Below, in pieces: positions 1 to 6,963 of a DNA stretch of 15,407 bases. Source of the DNA: SZUA-430 sp964646885 (lineage in GTDB: Bacteria; Pseudomonadota; Alphaproteobacteria; Micropepsales; Micropepsaceae). Position numbers and translations under genes: made by a program. The stretch spans positions 1 to 15,407 of the forward strand of contig CAZYFM010000082.1 in the NCBI GenBank assembly GCA_964646885.1, written 5' to 3'. Below the pieces are notes generated by a model. That model did no database searches, was not told the DNA's origin, and saw only the letters and a program-made list of their open reading frames with translations. Positions within the stretch are counted from its first letter, which is position 1; each line of letters starts with the position of its first letter.

Positions 1-3
1 CCA

Positions 4-1119
4 ATGACAATGCAAAGTCCTCAGCCCCAGCCGAAGCTCATCGTCCACGGGCTCGACCTTTCCTATTTCACGGGCAAGCTGGAAGCCTATCTGCGCGCCA
101 AGGGCCTCGCCTACGAACTGCGCGAGATGACAACGGGCAGCTTTCAGGCCTGCGGCCGCGCGACCGGGTTCCTGCAGATGCCGCAGGTGGAGATGCCGGA
201 CGGCTCCTGGCTGACGGACACCACGCTGATCATGCGTCATATCGAGCGTGTGCAACCCGAGCCGCGCATCACGCCGGTCGATCCCGTTGTGCGGTTCATC
301 TCGTATCTGCTCGAGGACTTCGGCGACGAGACACTCTGGCGCCCCGCGCTCTACTATCGCTGGGCGTTCGGCGAGGACGCAACGCTGATGAGTTCGCGCC
401 TCGCCCGCGGGATGCTGCGCGACGTGCCACTTCCTTTCTTCATCCGCCGGCAGATCATCCTGCGCCGGCAGCAGGGCGTCTACCTGCGCAAGGACGGCGT
501 GACGCCATCGACCCGCGCCGCCATCGAGCAGCTTTATGCCGCCGCGCTCGACGCGATGGAGTTCGCCTTGCGCGATGCGCCCTTCGTGATGGGCAGCCGG
601 CCGACGGAAGCAGACTTCGGCCTCTTCGGATCGATGTTCCGCCACTTCTTCTCGGACCCGACGCCCGCACGCATCATGCGTGAGCGCGCGCCGCTCACCA
701 TGGCCTGGGTCGCACGTCTCTGGGCGCTGGCGCCCGCATCATTCGCCGGCGCACCTGCTGTGACGGAAGTGCCGCGCTCGCTCGCGCCGCTTCTGCGCCT
801 CGCGACCTCCTCCCATCTGCCGTACATGAGGGCGAATGCCGATGCCGTCGCCGCCGGCGGGATGCAGGTCACGTTCCGGGACTTCGGCGCAGAGTTCAGC
901 GTGCCGGCGAGCCCCTACCGCGCCTGGTGCCTCAACGAACTCCGCCGGGAGTTCCAGCGCCTGGACACGGCGCAGCGTGACACGGTCGCCGCAATCCTGG
1001 CCGACGACGCTGCCACGTCGATCCTGGCGGCGCAGGAGACGGCCGGCGCCTTCAGTCCGCCCACCTTGCCGATTACCGGGGCACCGGCCCCCAAGACTCT
1101 TGACCGCAATTGGCGCTAG
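4..1119 (+). CDS. Glutathione S-transferase-fold protein, long C-terminal extension
   Basis: The first ~85 residues look like a thioredoxin-fold GST N-terminal domain: a beta strand (LIVHGLDLSYF), a helix (TGKLEAYLRAKGL), the cis-Pro segment QMPQVEMPDG, and LTDTTLIMRHIE at the place of the glutathione-binding (E/D)-S motif, here D-T-T. Residues ~95-250 are helical, and PFVMGSRPTEADFGLFG matches the N-capping box region of GST C-terminal domains. At 371 residues it is much longer than a classical GST (about 200-230); the last ~120 residues are an extension I do not recognise. No signal peptide is seen, so it is probably cytosolic. Substrate and real transferase activity are unknown. The start is uncertain: ATG codons lie at 4 and 10 and the frame is open to the window edge, so the N-terminus may be further upstream. 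The serine hydrolase follows after 31 bases on the same strand. Confidence 0.75.
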   Translation: MTMQSPQPQPKLIVHGLDLSYFTGKLEAYLRAKGLAYELREMTTGSFQACGRATGFLQMPQVEMPDGSWLTDTTLIMRHIERVQPEPRITPVDPVVRFISYLLEDFGDETLWRPALYYRWAFGEDATLMSSRLARGMLRDVPLPFFIRRQIILRRQQGVYLRKDGVTPSTRAAIEQLYAAALDAMEFALRDAPFVMGSRPTEADFGLFGSMFRHFFSDPTPARIMRERAPLTMAWVARLWALAPASFAGAPAVTEVPRSLAPLLRLATSSHLPYMRANADAVAAGGMQVTFRDFGAEFSVPASPYRAWCLNELRREFQRLDTAQRDTVAAILADDAATSILAAQETAGAFSPPTLPITGAPAPKTLDRNWR

Positions 1120-1150
1120 TCTGGGATCACGACTTTTCGGACCCCGACAC

Positions 1151-2299
1151 ATGCCGCGCGCGCTGACCATCCTGCTTCTGTCACTGATGCTCCCGCTGGC
1201 CGCCGCACAGGCTGGCGGAGGAAGCCACGCCAACCACACGCCCTCGACACGTCTTGTCGATGTGGAAGTGCGCCGCCTGATGCAGGAACAGGATGTCGTC
1301 GGCCTTGCGCTTGCCGTCATCGACGAAGGGCGTGTCGTGCATGTCGGCGCCTATGGCTGGCGCAACCGCGAGAAGCAGCTGCCGCTCACGCCGCTGACGG
1401 TGATGTATGGCGCCTCGCTGACCAAGGCCGCATTCGGCTACATGGTGATGCAGCTCGTGGACGAGGGCCGGATCGACCTCGACACGCCGATTGACCACTA
1501 TCTGCCAAAGCCGCTGACCGAGTACGAGGACTACGCGGACCTCAAGGGTGACGAGCGCTGGCGCCGCCTGACGCCGCGCATCATCCTCAACCACACGACC
1601 GGCTTTGCGAACTTCAGGTGGCTGGAACCCGACCGCAAGCTGCGCTTCCACCGGAACCCGGGCGAGCGTTACGGCTATTCGGGCGAAGGCTTCTACATTC
1701 TCCAGCTGGTGCTGGAGGAGGGCCTGCGCCTCGACGTGGGCGCGGAGATGCAGCGACGCGTCTTCGACCGCTTCATCATGAAGAACACCAGCATGAAATG
1801 GCGGCCCGACTTTGCCGACAACCTGGCCGATGGCTACGCGATGGACGGCACCTTCGAGCCGCATGACGAGCGCAGCAGTGTCAGCGCCGCGGGATCCATG
1901 GACACCAGCATCGCCGACCAGGCGCGCCTCTGGGCCGGCATCGTGCGCGGGGACGGGCTGACGCCCGCCGCACGCGCCGAGTACGTGCGCCAGCAGGCGC
2001 CGATCACGTCGGCGACCCAGTTTCCGACGCTGTCGGACAGCACGGATCCGCGCGGCCCGTCCATTCGCCTGTCGGCCGCAACCGGCGTCGTCAGCTTCGA
2101 CGACGTGGACGGCCTCACCTGGTTCAAGGGTGGACACAATGACTGGACCGGCAACATGGTGATCTGCCAGGAGGCACGGAAGCGCTGTGTCGTGATACTG
2201 TCCAACAGCGTGCGGGCCGAGAAGATCTACCCCGCGATCGCCCGTTTCATCCTGGGCGACACCCGCATGCCCTGGTGGTGGGAGTATGGCGTCCCCTGA
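1151..2299 (+). CDS. Exported class C beta-lactamase-family serine hydrolase
   Basis: The 382-residue product begins with a clear signal peptide (MPRALTILLLSLMLPLAAAQA, cleavage near residue 21), so it should act in the periplasm or outside the cell. The body has the class C beta-lactamase/esterase/DD-peptidase fold: the S89-L-T-K92 motif (nucleophile serine and lysine base) after MYGA, the second motif Y176-S-G within YGYSGEGFYILQ, and K326-G-G-H where the third KTG/HxG motif belongs. NHTTGFANF (residues 147-155) is typical of the family. Length fits the family (350-420). Members include penicillin-binding proteins, esterases and D-aminopeptidases, so a role in antibiotic resistance cannot be claimed. 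ATG at 1151 is chosen because it opens the signal peptide; the frame is open much further upstream but there overlaps the GST gene. I see no convincing Shine-Dalgarno. The stop lies inside a hairpin. Confidence 0.88.
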   Translation: MPRALTILLLSLMLPLAAAQAGGGSHANHTPSTRLVDVEVRRLMQEQDVVGLALAVIDEGRVVHVGAYGWRNREKQLPLTPLTVMYGASLTKAAFGYMVMQLVDEGRIDLDTPIDHYLPKPLTEYEDYADLKGDERWRRLTPRIILNHTTGFANFRWLEPDRKLRFHRNPGERYGYSGEGFYILQLVLEEGLRLDVGAEMQRRVFDRFIMKNTSMKWRPDFADNLADGYAMDGTFEPHDERSSVSAAGSMDTSIADQARLWAGIVRGDGLTPAARAEYVRQQAPITSATQFPTLSDSTDPRGPSIRLSAATGVVSFDDVDGLTWFKGGHNDWTGNMVICQEARKRCVVILSNSVRAEKIYPAIARFILGDTRMPWWWEYGVP

Positions 2300-2314
2300 T
2301 CATGGTGATCAGGG
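2294..2314. terminator. Perfect hairpin at the convergent gene ends
   Basis: CCCTGATCA and TGATCAGGG form a perfect 9-bp stem with a 3-base loop (TGG). It overlaps the stop codon of the serine hydrolase (2297-2299) and the stop codon of the minus-strand DUF2087 remnant (2309-2311). Its position between convergent genes fits a bidirectional terminator, but there is no clear T-tract on either side, so it may be weak or only protect the RNA end. Confidence 0.5.
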
Positions 2315-2372
2315 TTGCCAGTGTTCCTCACCCAGCCGCCGATAGATCCCACCCTTGCGCGCCCTTCATCGG
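2309..2372 (-). pseudogene. Decayed 3' end of a second DUF2087 (ArsR-fusion) gene
   Basis: Read on the minus strand, this stretch gives ARKGGIYRRLGEEHWQP followed by TGA. The intact ArsR-DUF2087 protein further right ends ARKGGAYWRLPENVWQP. Twelve of 17 residues agree, the DNA aligns codon by codon without gaps (38 of 55 bases by eye, including a run of 15 identical bases at 2351-2365), and both end directly after Trp-Gln-Pro. Upstream the frame is broken: a TGA precedes AGG-GCG-CGC, although ATG-AAG in a shifted frame would restore a DUF2087-like Met-Lys. No HTH part is present. It is therefore the tail of a lost or displaced paralogue, left on the far side of the low-GC gene. Confidence 0.7.
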
Positions 2373-2390
2373 TCATTCCGCAATGGGCGG

Positions 2391-2939
2391 TCAAGTTTGG
2401 TAATCATTCGTTGCAGCAGAATCGAAGTGTCGTACGATGCGTCTAAGAACGGCGACCGCTTCATTATGTTTCTGTATCGAAGATTGGGAGCCTGCAGACT
2501 TCATTTCAGCTCGACGGATGAGCTCATTTGCAAGTGACACCCCGTTTGAAATGAGGCGTTCAGCCTTGGCGCACTTCTCCGAGGTTTCGCTCAGGCACTT
2601 CTCAAGTTGGCAGACCCTCTGTCGAAGGTCCTCAATATCGTATGCGCGCCAGTAGGAGGCTGCGGAGCTAGCCTTCAATTGTACAGATCTGTCGCCGTAT
2701 CCGTGCGAATACACAAGGGTCTGCGAGCCAATTTCAATTTCACTCACTTCCGAACCGTCCAGGACATCCAGAGTGTGCTTTTCAAAACATGGCAATCGAA
2801 GTTCGACGACGAGCACCGATTTGAGGTCTCCGTCGACGGACATTCCATACGGATAGAAATGCAGGCTGGCGAGATCTGGAGAATACTCTCGCCTTCCCAA
2901 CACTCCATTGAACTCAATTCTCACGGGTTCTGATGTCAT
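2391..2939 (-). CDS. Low-GC coiled-coil protein of unknown function
   Basis: The 182-residue product matches no family I recognise. Residues ~1-95 are a mix of strands and loops (for example VRIEFNGVLGRREYS and KSVLVVELRLPCFEKHTLDV). Residues ~100-150 have heptad-like spacing of Leu/Ile/Val (YDIEDLRQRVCQLEKCLSET and following), suggesting a coiled coil; the C-terminus is basic (VLRRIVRHF). There is no signal peptide or membrane segment, so it is probably cytosolic. Base composition is visibly poorer in GC (about half) than the neighbours (about two thirds), which suggests horizontal acquisition. It lies 48 bases downstream of the ArsR-DUF2087 gene on the same strand and is bordered on its other side by a decayed copy of that gene's 3' end. 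The ATG at 2939 has no clear Shine-Dalgarno. Coding is supported by a long uninterrupted frame with normal amino-acid composition. Confidence 0.6.
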   Translation of the reverse strand: MTSEPVRIEFNGVLGRREYSPDLASLHFYPYGMSVDGDLKSVLVVELRLPCFEKHTLDVLDGSEVSEIEIGSQTLVYSHGYGDRSVQLKASSAASYWRAYDIEDLRQRVCQLEKCLSETSEKCAKAERLISNGVSLANELIRRAEMKSAGSQSSIQKHNEAVAVLRRIVRHFDSAATNDYQT

Positions 2940-2987
2940 GACTTGTGTTTAACCGCTGGTCCGTGGACGTGCGCAATTGCCCTGGCT

Positions 2988-3575
2988 CTATGGTTGCCAA
3001 ACGTTCTCTGGCAGGCGCCAATATGCGCCACCCTTGCGCGCCAGCATCCTGTAGCCGACGAGCTCGCGCCTGAAGGTTTCGCGGTCATGGTGGCGCCGCT
3101 CGATGATCTCGTTCACCTCGGCCTCGCTGTAGTCGCGCCCTTCGTCGAACATGCGCGCGAGCCAGACGAGGATCACGCGCCGCTTCTTGCGGCTGGCCGG
3201 GAAATCCTTGAGCCGTCCCTCCGGCGTCAGGTAGTTGCGCAGCACCTTTTCGTCACCCGACGGCTGCGCCTCGATGCCGGCGAGTGCCGCAAGCTGGGCC
3301 GGCGCCAGCATCGACTTCGCCATGCGCGAGATCGACTTGGGCTCCAGCCGGTACCAGTGCGTGGTCCCGTCCTGGCGCATGCTCACCAGCCCGACATCCT
3401 TCAGGAGGCCAAGGTGATGCGACACGGTCGGCTCCTTCAGCGCCATGCGCGCCGCGAGTTCCTGCACGCTCAGCTCCTGCTCGGCCACGAGGCCAAGCAG
3501 CCGCAGCCGGCTCTCGTGCGCCAGCGCCTTGAAGAAATTCAGCATGGTCGTCGGGTCCTGAGGTTCCATGTTCAT
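2988..3575 (-). CDS. ArsR-type HTH regulator fused to a DUF2087 domain
   Basis: Residues ~10-80 form an ArsR-type winged helix: FFKALAHESRLRLLGLVAE, then LSVQELAARMALKEPTVSHHLGLLKDVGLV (recognition helix around T50-VSHHLGLL) and the wing QDGTTHWYRL. Residues ~118-190 match DUF2087: LTPEGRLKDFPASRKKRRVI, the YSEAEVNEII motif, and the RRELVGYRMLARKGGAYWRL end. The HTH has no obvious metal-binding cysteines, so the inducer is probably not a thiophilic metal; the DUF2087 part may be the sensor or a second nucleic-acid contact, which is unknown. Two nearby ATGs (codons 1 and 3) are possible starts and neither has a clear Shine-Dalgarno. An AT-rich inverted repeat lies just upstream, suggesting autoregulation. 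The upstream cupin gene is separated by 72 bases; the low-GC gene follows. Confidence 0.85.
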   Translation of the reverse strand: MNMEPQDPTTMLNFFKALAHESRLRLLGLVAEQELSVQELAARMALKEPTVSHHLGLLKDVGLVSMRQDGTTHWYRLEPKSISRMAKSMLAPAQLAALAGIEAQPSGDEKVLRNYLTPEGRLKDFPASRKKRRVILVWLARMFDEGRDYSEAEVNEIIERRHHDRETFRRELVGYRMLARKGGAYWRLPENVWQP

Positions 3576-3583
3576 CTAATTCG

Positions 3584-3603
3584 ACATCTGTATAAATAGA
3601 TGT
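3584..3603. promoter_or_regulatory. Candidate operator upstream of the ArsR-DUF2087 gene
   Basis: ACATCT-N8-AGATGT is a perfect 6-bp inverted repeat in an AT-rich island, 8 bases upstream of the start codon. Weaker outer arms (TTCGA at 3580-3584 and TCGAA at 3607-3611) and an extra CATCT half-site at 3573-3577 surround it. On the minus strand TATACA within the repeat could serve as a -10, which would give a very short leader. Binding of the ArsR-DUF2087 product here is an inference from position. Confidence 0.4.
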
Positions 3604-3627
3604 TTATCGAAGTAGCGGCGCGGCGTC

Positions 3628-3649
3628 GAGGTCCCGGCCGTAAGACCTC
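3628..3649 (-). terminator. Weak hairpin at the end of the cupin gene
   Basis: GAGGTC and GACCTC pair over a 10-base loop, starting within the cupin stop codon on the minus strand. The stem is only 6 bp and no T-tract follows, so this is at best a weak or factor-dependent terminator. Confidence 0.25.
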
Positions 3650-4115
3650 ATTCCCCGTGAACGATGACCCTGCTGCCATCCAGCTTCTGCGCCGCGCATA
3701 GTGCACGGTAGACGCCGAGGATCGTGGGCGCATCGACAATGCTCGTCACGTTGCCCTTGTCGTCGAGGTTCAGGTTCGCGCCCTGGATCGCAAACCAGAC
3801 GACCGTTTCACCTTCCTGGTCCTTCGGCGTGGTCAGCGTGTGCACCGACCCGGCCGGTTCGAACAGATATGAGCCGGGAGAATTCACGACTTGCGGATAC
3901 TCGCGATAGAACCAGCGGCCTTTCTCGGTGACGGCATAGACAGTGCCGGTGTGCCGGTGCGTCTCGATCTCGTAGCCCGGCTGGAACCGCGCGCGCAGCA
4001 CCCAGATTCCCTGCGTGAGGTCCACCTGAAGAAGCTGAAGCGCCACCTTGTCGCTGACAGTGACGAACGGCGTGTCGTTGATGCCGATGTGCTCGGCTTC
4101 CTTGGGGTGTGTCAT
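3648..4115 (-). CDS. Cupin protein, 2,4'-dihydroxyacetophenone dioxygenase (DAD)-like
   Basis: The 155-residue product is a single cupin barrel. Cupin motif 1 is seen as P47-G-Y-E-I-E-T-H53-R-H55 followed by TGTVYAVTEKG, and motif 2 as PGSYLFEPAGSVHTL with H92; H53, H55 and H92 would be the metal ligands. The overall pattern (THRHTGTVYAVT, GRWFYREYP, PGSYLFEPAGSVHTL, VVWFAIQGANLNLD) resembles the cupin family named after 2,4'-dihydroxyacetophenone dioxygenase, a non-haem iron C-C cleaving enzyme. That name covers many uncharacterised members, so the substrate here is unknown. Size fits the family (150-180). The ATG at 4115 has AGGA 8 bases upstream on the minus strand. It follows the hybrid kinase gene after 70 bases and may be co-transcribed with it. 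Confidence 0.75.
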   Translation of the reverse strand: MTHPKEAEHIGINDTPFVTVSDKVALQLLQVDLTQGIWVLRARFQPGYEIETHRHTGTVYAVTEKGRWFYREYPQVVNSPGSYLFEPAGSVHTLTTPKDQEGETVVWFAIQGANLNLDDKGNVTSIVDAPTILGVYRALCAAQKLDGSRVIVHGE

Positions 4116-4185
4116 GCGGGATGTCCTGTTCCGGTTCTGGCGCCCCGTCCTACACCATGGATCGGGAGGTCGCCAAGGACATCAC

Positions 4186-6465
4186 TCAGACGGCGGCACG
4201 CTCGCCTTTCGCCTTCGGCGTGATCTTCATGTCCTCGAAGAGCTTCATCAGGCTCTGAAGGCTGATGGGCTTCGACACATAGTTGTCCATCCCGGCGGCA
4301 ATGTACTTTTCCTTGTCGCCCGACATCGCATTCGCCGTCACCGCCACGATGGGCGTGCGTGAGACAGGTCCATCAAGTGCGCGAATACGCTTTGTGGCGC
4401 CGAGGCCGTCCAGCACCGGCATCTGTACGTCCATGAAGATGACATCGAAGTCACCCGCTGCGGCCGCCGTGACAGCCTGCTCGCCATTCTCGGCGAAGGT
4501 GCAGCGATGACCCAGGGCCTCGAGCATGAGCGCGATGAGCTTGCGGTTGATCGCATTGTCTTCGGCGACGAGGATATCAAGGGCGCCGCTGCGCGGGGCA
4601 GGAGCGATGGCCTCATCGGCCGCGAGTGGCGTGGCCACAGGTTCGAAGCGGAAGACGGCGGTGAAGGTCGATCCTTCTCCCGGCGTGCTCGCGAGGGACA
4701 GGCTTCCGCCCATCAGTTCGGATAGCTGACGCGAGATGGCAAGGCCCAGTCCCGTGCCGCCATGCTTGCGCGTGACCGAAGCATCGCCCTGGCTGAATTT
4801 CTCGAAGAGGCGCGCCTGCGCACTCTGTTCGATGCCGGGGCCCGTGTCGCAGACCTCGCACCGGATGCCACCGATCGCGTCGGCGCGCGAAACGCGCAAG
4901 CGGACGCTGCCGGCCTCGGTGAACTTGACGGCATTCGACAGGAGGTTTCCGAGGACCTGGCGCAGGCGAACCTCGTCGCCCACGACAAGGTCGGGCACAT
5001 TGTCGGCGATCTCGCAGACGAACCGGAGACCCTTGCTGGCGGCGGCCTGTGACCACAGTTCCGACATGGACCCGGCCGCATGGCGCAGGTTGAACGGACG
5101 CTTCTCGAGTTCGAGCTTGCCCGCCTCGATGCGCGACAGGTCGAGAATGTCATTGAGCACCGTCAGGAGAACGCGACCGGAGTCATGGATGGCTTCGACC
5201 TGTTCGCGCTGCGCGGGAGACAGGGTCGTCGTGCGCAGGAGGTCTGCCATGCCGATCACGCCATTCAGCGGCGTCCTGATCTCGTGGCTCATGGTTGCGA
5301 GGAACTCGCTCTTCGCGCGGTTGGCAGCCTCTGCGGCCTCCTTCGCCCGGTGCAGCGCATCCGCGGCGGCGCGCTCTTCTGTAATGTCGCGCGCCACGCC
5401 CAGGATGTCCTTGCCCGAAGGGCTCATCGTCCAGGACAGCAAGGCGATTGATCCGTCCTTGCGGATGTAGCGGTTCTCGATCCGGTCAGTGTCGCCCTCG
5501 TAGAGCTGAGACAGCACGTGCTTCATCGTGCGCTCGCGGTCATCCGGGTGCACGAACTCGATGCAGGGGCGCGACATCAGTTCTTCGGCCGTGTAGCCGA
5601 GCAGCTTCACGAGCGCCGGATTGACCCGCTTGAAGTACCCCTTGAACGAGATGATCGCGAGCACCTCGACCGATGCATCAAACAGGCTGTTGAGACGTTC
5701 TTCGGCCAGCTGGCGACTGGTGACATCCTGGTGCAGTCCGAAGGCGCCGGTCATCAGTCCGTCGTCGCCGAAGTCGCGCTGGATGGTCGTTGCGATGTAG
5801 CGCACTTCGCCATCCGGTCGCGTGATGCGATAGGAAAGCGAGAGCATCTTCCATGTGGGATCGGCGAATTGCTTCGCCACGCGGGCCCTGTCATCCGGAT
5901 GGATGCACTCGATGAATTGCTCGCGCGTACCGACCGCACTTTCCGGCCGCCCCCAGATCCGCATCACCGGCGGCGAAAGCCAGCTTCGATTGGTCGCCGC
6001 ATCAAACTGGAAATCGCCGATATCGGCAATCTTGTACAGTTCGCCAAGGCGATACTCGGCATTGCCGGGCGCATGTGCGTCCGCCTGCGCGGGAGAAGCA
6101 GGCAGGTGGGTGACAACGGCACCGGAACGCCGGCTGAGGGAGCGCGGTGACACGATGACCTTGCAAGGTCTGCGGCCATCGGCGAAGCACAGGTCAGTCA
6201 CGAAGCCTTGACCATGCCCCTCCAGGACACGCTTCACGCCTGAAAAGAGCAGCTCGCCCGCTGGATCGCTGCGATCACGTGGTGCGCCGTTCCGGAAAAT
6301 GGACGCGTAGCTTTGGCCGACGCCCGCATCATGACCCGGATAGCCCTGGTCGCGAACGAACTGCATCCAGCCCGCATTGACCTCCACGATCACACCGTTG
6401 TGGTCGAGGATGGCGATGGCGGCGTCCTGCGGCGGTTCCAAGCTCTGGGCGGAGGGCTCTGTCAC
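4186..6465 (-). CDS. Hybrid sensor histidine kinase (PAS-PAS-PAS-HisKA-HATPase-REC)
   Basis: The 759-residue product has, in order: an N-terminal PAS-like region (~15-110), a second PAS with PAC (~140-250), a third PAS with PAC (~255-365), a short coiled coil, HisKA with H394 in TMSHEIRTPLNGVIGM, HATPase with N box around N511 (NLLSNAVKF), G1 box CDTGPGIE (539-546) and G2 box GGTGLGLAIS (569-578), and a receiver domain (~629-745) with E635/D636, phospho-acceptor D679 (FMDVQMP), T710 and K732. No transmembrane segment is seen, so it is a soluble sensor; the PAS ligand is unknown. There is no Hpt domain and no separate response regulator nearby, so the downstream phosphorelay partner is encoded elsewhere. 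The start is GTG: a stop codon lies directly before it in frame. The cupin gene follows after 70 bases. Confidence 0.93.
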   Translation of the reverse strand: MTEPSAQSLEPPQDAAIAILDHNGVIVEVNAGWMQFVRDQGYPGHDAGVGQSYASIFRNGAPRDRSDPAGELLFSGVKRVLEGHGQGFVTDLCFADGRRPCKVIVSPRSLSRRSGAVVTHLPASPAQADAHAPGNAEYRLGELYKIADIGDFQFDAATNRSWLSPPVMRIWGRPESAVGTREQFIECIHPDDRARVAKQFADPTWKMLSLSYRITRPDGEVRYIATTIQRDFGDDGLMTGAFGLHQDVTSRQLAEERLNSLFDASVEVLAIISFKGYFKRVNPALVKLLGYTAEELMSRPCIEFVHPDDRERTMKHVLSQLYEGDTDRIENRYIRKDGSIALLSWTMSPSGKDILGVARDITEERAAADALHRAKEAAEAANRAKSEFLATMSHEIRTPLNGVIGMADLLRTTTLSPAQREQVEAIHDSGRVLLTVLNDILDLSRIEAGKLELEKRPFNLRHAAGSMSELWSQAAASKGLRFVCEIADNVPDLVVGDEVRLRQVLGNLLSNAVKFTEAGSVRLRVSRADAIGGIRCEVCDTGPGIEQSAQARLFEKFSQGDASVTRKHGGTGLGLAISRQLSELMGGSLSLASTPGEGSTFTAVFRFEPVATPLAADEAIAPAPRSGALDILVAEDNAINRKLIALMLEALGHRCTFAENGEQAVTAAAAGDFDVIFMDVQMPVLDGLGATKRIRALDGPVSRTPIVAVTANAMSGDKEKYIAAGMDNYVSKPISLQSLMKLFEDMKITPKAKGERAAV

Positions 6466-6471
6466 TCAGGG

Positions 6472-6475
6472 TCCT
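6472..6475 (-). promoter_or_regulatory. Shine-Dalgarno fixing the GTG start of the hybrid kinase
   Basis: On the minus strand AGGA lies 6 bases before the GTG at 6465. Because the codon immediately before the GTG is TGA, no upstream extension of the kinase is possible, and this site supports the GTG as the true start. Confidence 0.6.
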
Positions 6476-6558
6476 GCGAATGAATAGGGGGAAAATCCTA
6501 GCAGCCCAAGATTGAGGGACAGTTTCAGCAGGTATAACAAGCCCTTAAGGGGAGGGGT

Positions 6559-6590
6559 GGGGCGCCAGGCCCCGCGCGGCGTCCCGCCGC
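6559..6590. repeat. Two tandem GC-rich hairpins in the kinase/arsR divergent region
   Basis: GGGGC-gccag-GCCCC (6559-6573) and GCGGC-gtccc-GCCGC (6576-6590) are adjacent 5-bp perfect hairpins just upstream of the arsR promoter. The second, GCGCGGCGTCCCGCCGC, resembles the core of the palindrome between queA and tgt (GCGCGGGCGTCCCGCCCGC), so it may be a partial REP-like element. The rest of the 165-base divergent spacer has no other feature I can defend except the arsR promoter. Confidence 0.35.
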
Positions 6591-6595
6591 ATCCA

Positions 6596-6624
6596 TTGAC
6601 AAATCGAAATATATCGATATATAT
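6596..6624 (+). promoter_or_regulatory. arsR promoter with near-leaderless start
   Basis: A consensus -35 TTGACA (6596-6601) is followed after 16-17 bases by an AT-rich -10 (TATATA at 6618-6623 or ATATAT at 6619-6624). Transcription would begin at about 6629-6632, essentially at the ATG of arsR (6631), and no Shine-Dalgarno precedes that ATG. The mRNA is thus predicted to be leaderless or nearly so. Confidence 0.65.
6609..6622. promoter_or_regulatory. ArsR operator palindrome between -35 and -10
   Basis: ATATATCGATATAT is a perfect 14-bp palindrome in a GC-rich genome. It fills the spacer and overlaps the -10 of the arsR promoter, where a bound dimer would exclude RNA polymerase. AT-rich palindromes in this position are typical of ArsR/SmtB autorepression; binding by the adjacent ArsR is inferred. 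Confidence 0.6.
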
Positions 6625-6630
6625 GATTGC

Positions 6631-6963
6631 ATGATCGAGAAAGACCGCCTTTTCAAGGCCTTGGGTGACCCCGCCCGGCTCCGGATCCTGGACTTCCTTC
6701 GGGCGCCAGCCGCGGGCTGCTGCACCTTCGAGGGTCAGGTCTGCGCCTGCGATATCGAGCGGGAACTTGGCCTTTCCCAGGCCACGACCAGCCACCACAT
6801 GAAGCTGCTCATCGATGCAGGCCTCGTCTCTGCCACGAAGCGCGGGCGCTGGATGCATTACACGCTGCGCAGCCAGGCCTTCACGGAAGCCGCGGGCTGG
6901 CTCGCCAGCTACGCAGGACAGGTGCCGGCGAAGTCCTGCGCGCCCGATTGCGTGCTGCCATGA
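6631..6963 (+). CDS. ArsR/SmtB-family repressor with cysteine clusters
   Basis: The 110-residue product is a full-length ArsR-type winged helix: MIEKDRLFKALGDPARLRILDFLR, then DIERELGLSQATTSHHMKLLIDAGLV with the recognition helix SQATTSHHMKLL (49-60), and the wing TKRGRWMHYTL. Cysteines stand at C30, C31, C38 and C40, the last pair in VCACDIE at the start of the DNA-binding helices, where E. coli ArsR has its CVCDLC As(III) site; two more, C103 and C107, are at the C-terminus. This suggests sensing of a thiophilic metal(loid) such as As(III), or thiol-redox control; which one cannot be told. Start: ATG at 6631, set by the promoter and lacking a Shine-Dalgarno. Its stop overlaps the start of the next gene by ATGA, so the two are translationally coupled. 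It probably represses its own operon. Confidence 0.88.
   Translation: MIEKDRLFKALGDPARLRILDFLRAPAAGCCTFEGQVCACDIERELGLSQATTSHHMKLLIDAGLVSATKRGRWMHYTLRSQAFTEAAGWLASYAGQVPAKSCAPDCVLP

Noticed and set aside
836..1150. N-terminal extension of the serine hydrolase by about 105 codons
   Set aside because: The extension overlaps the GST-like gene in another frame, is Arg/Pro/Ser-rich shadow sequence, and would bury the signal peptide that starts at 1151.
2943..3599. A 218-codon plus-strand frame opposite the ArsR-DUF2087 gene
   Set aside because: The minus strand encodes clear HTH and DUF2087 domains; the plus frame is a His/Leu/Arg-rich shadow.
4116..4185. Promoter or terminator between the hybrid kinase and the cupin
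   Set aside because: The 70-base spacer has only the AGGA ribosome site of the cupin; no convincing -35/-10 pair or hairpin was found.
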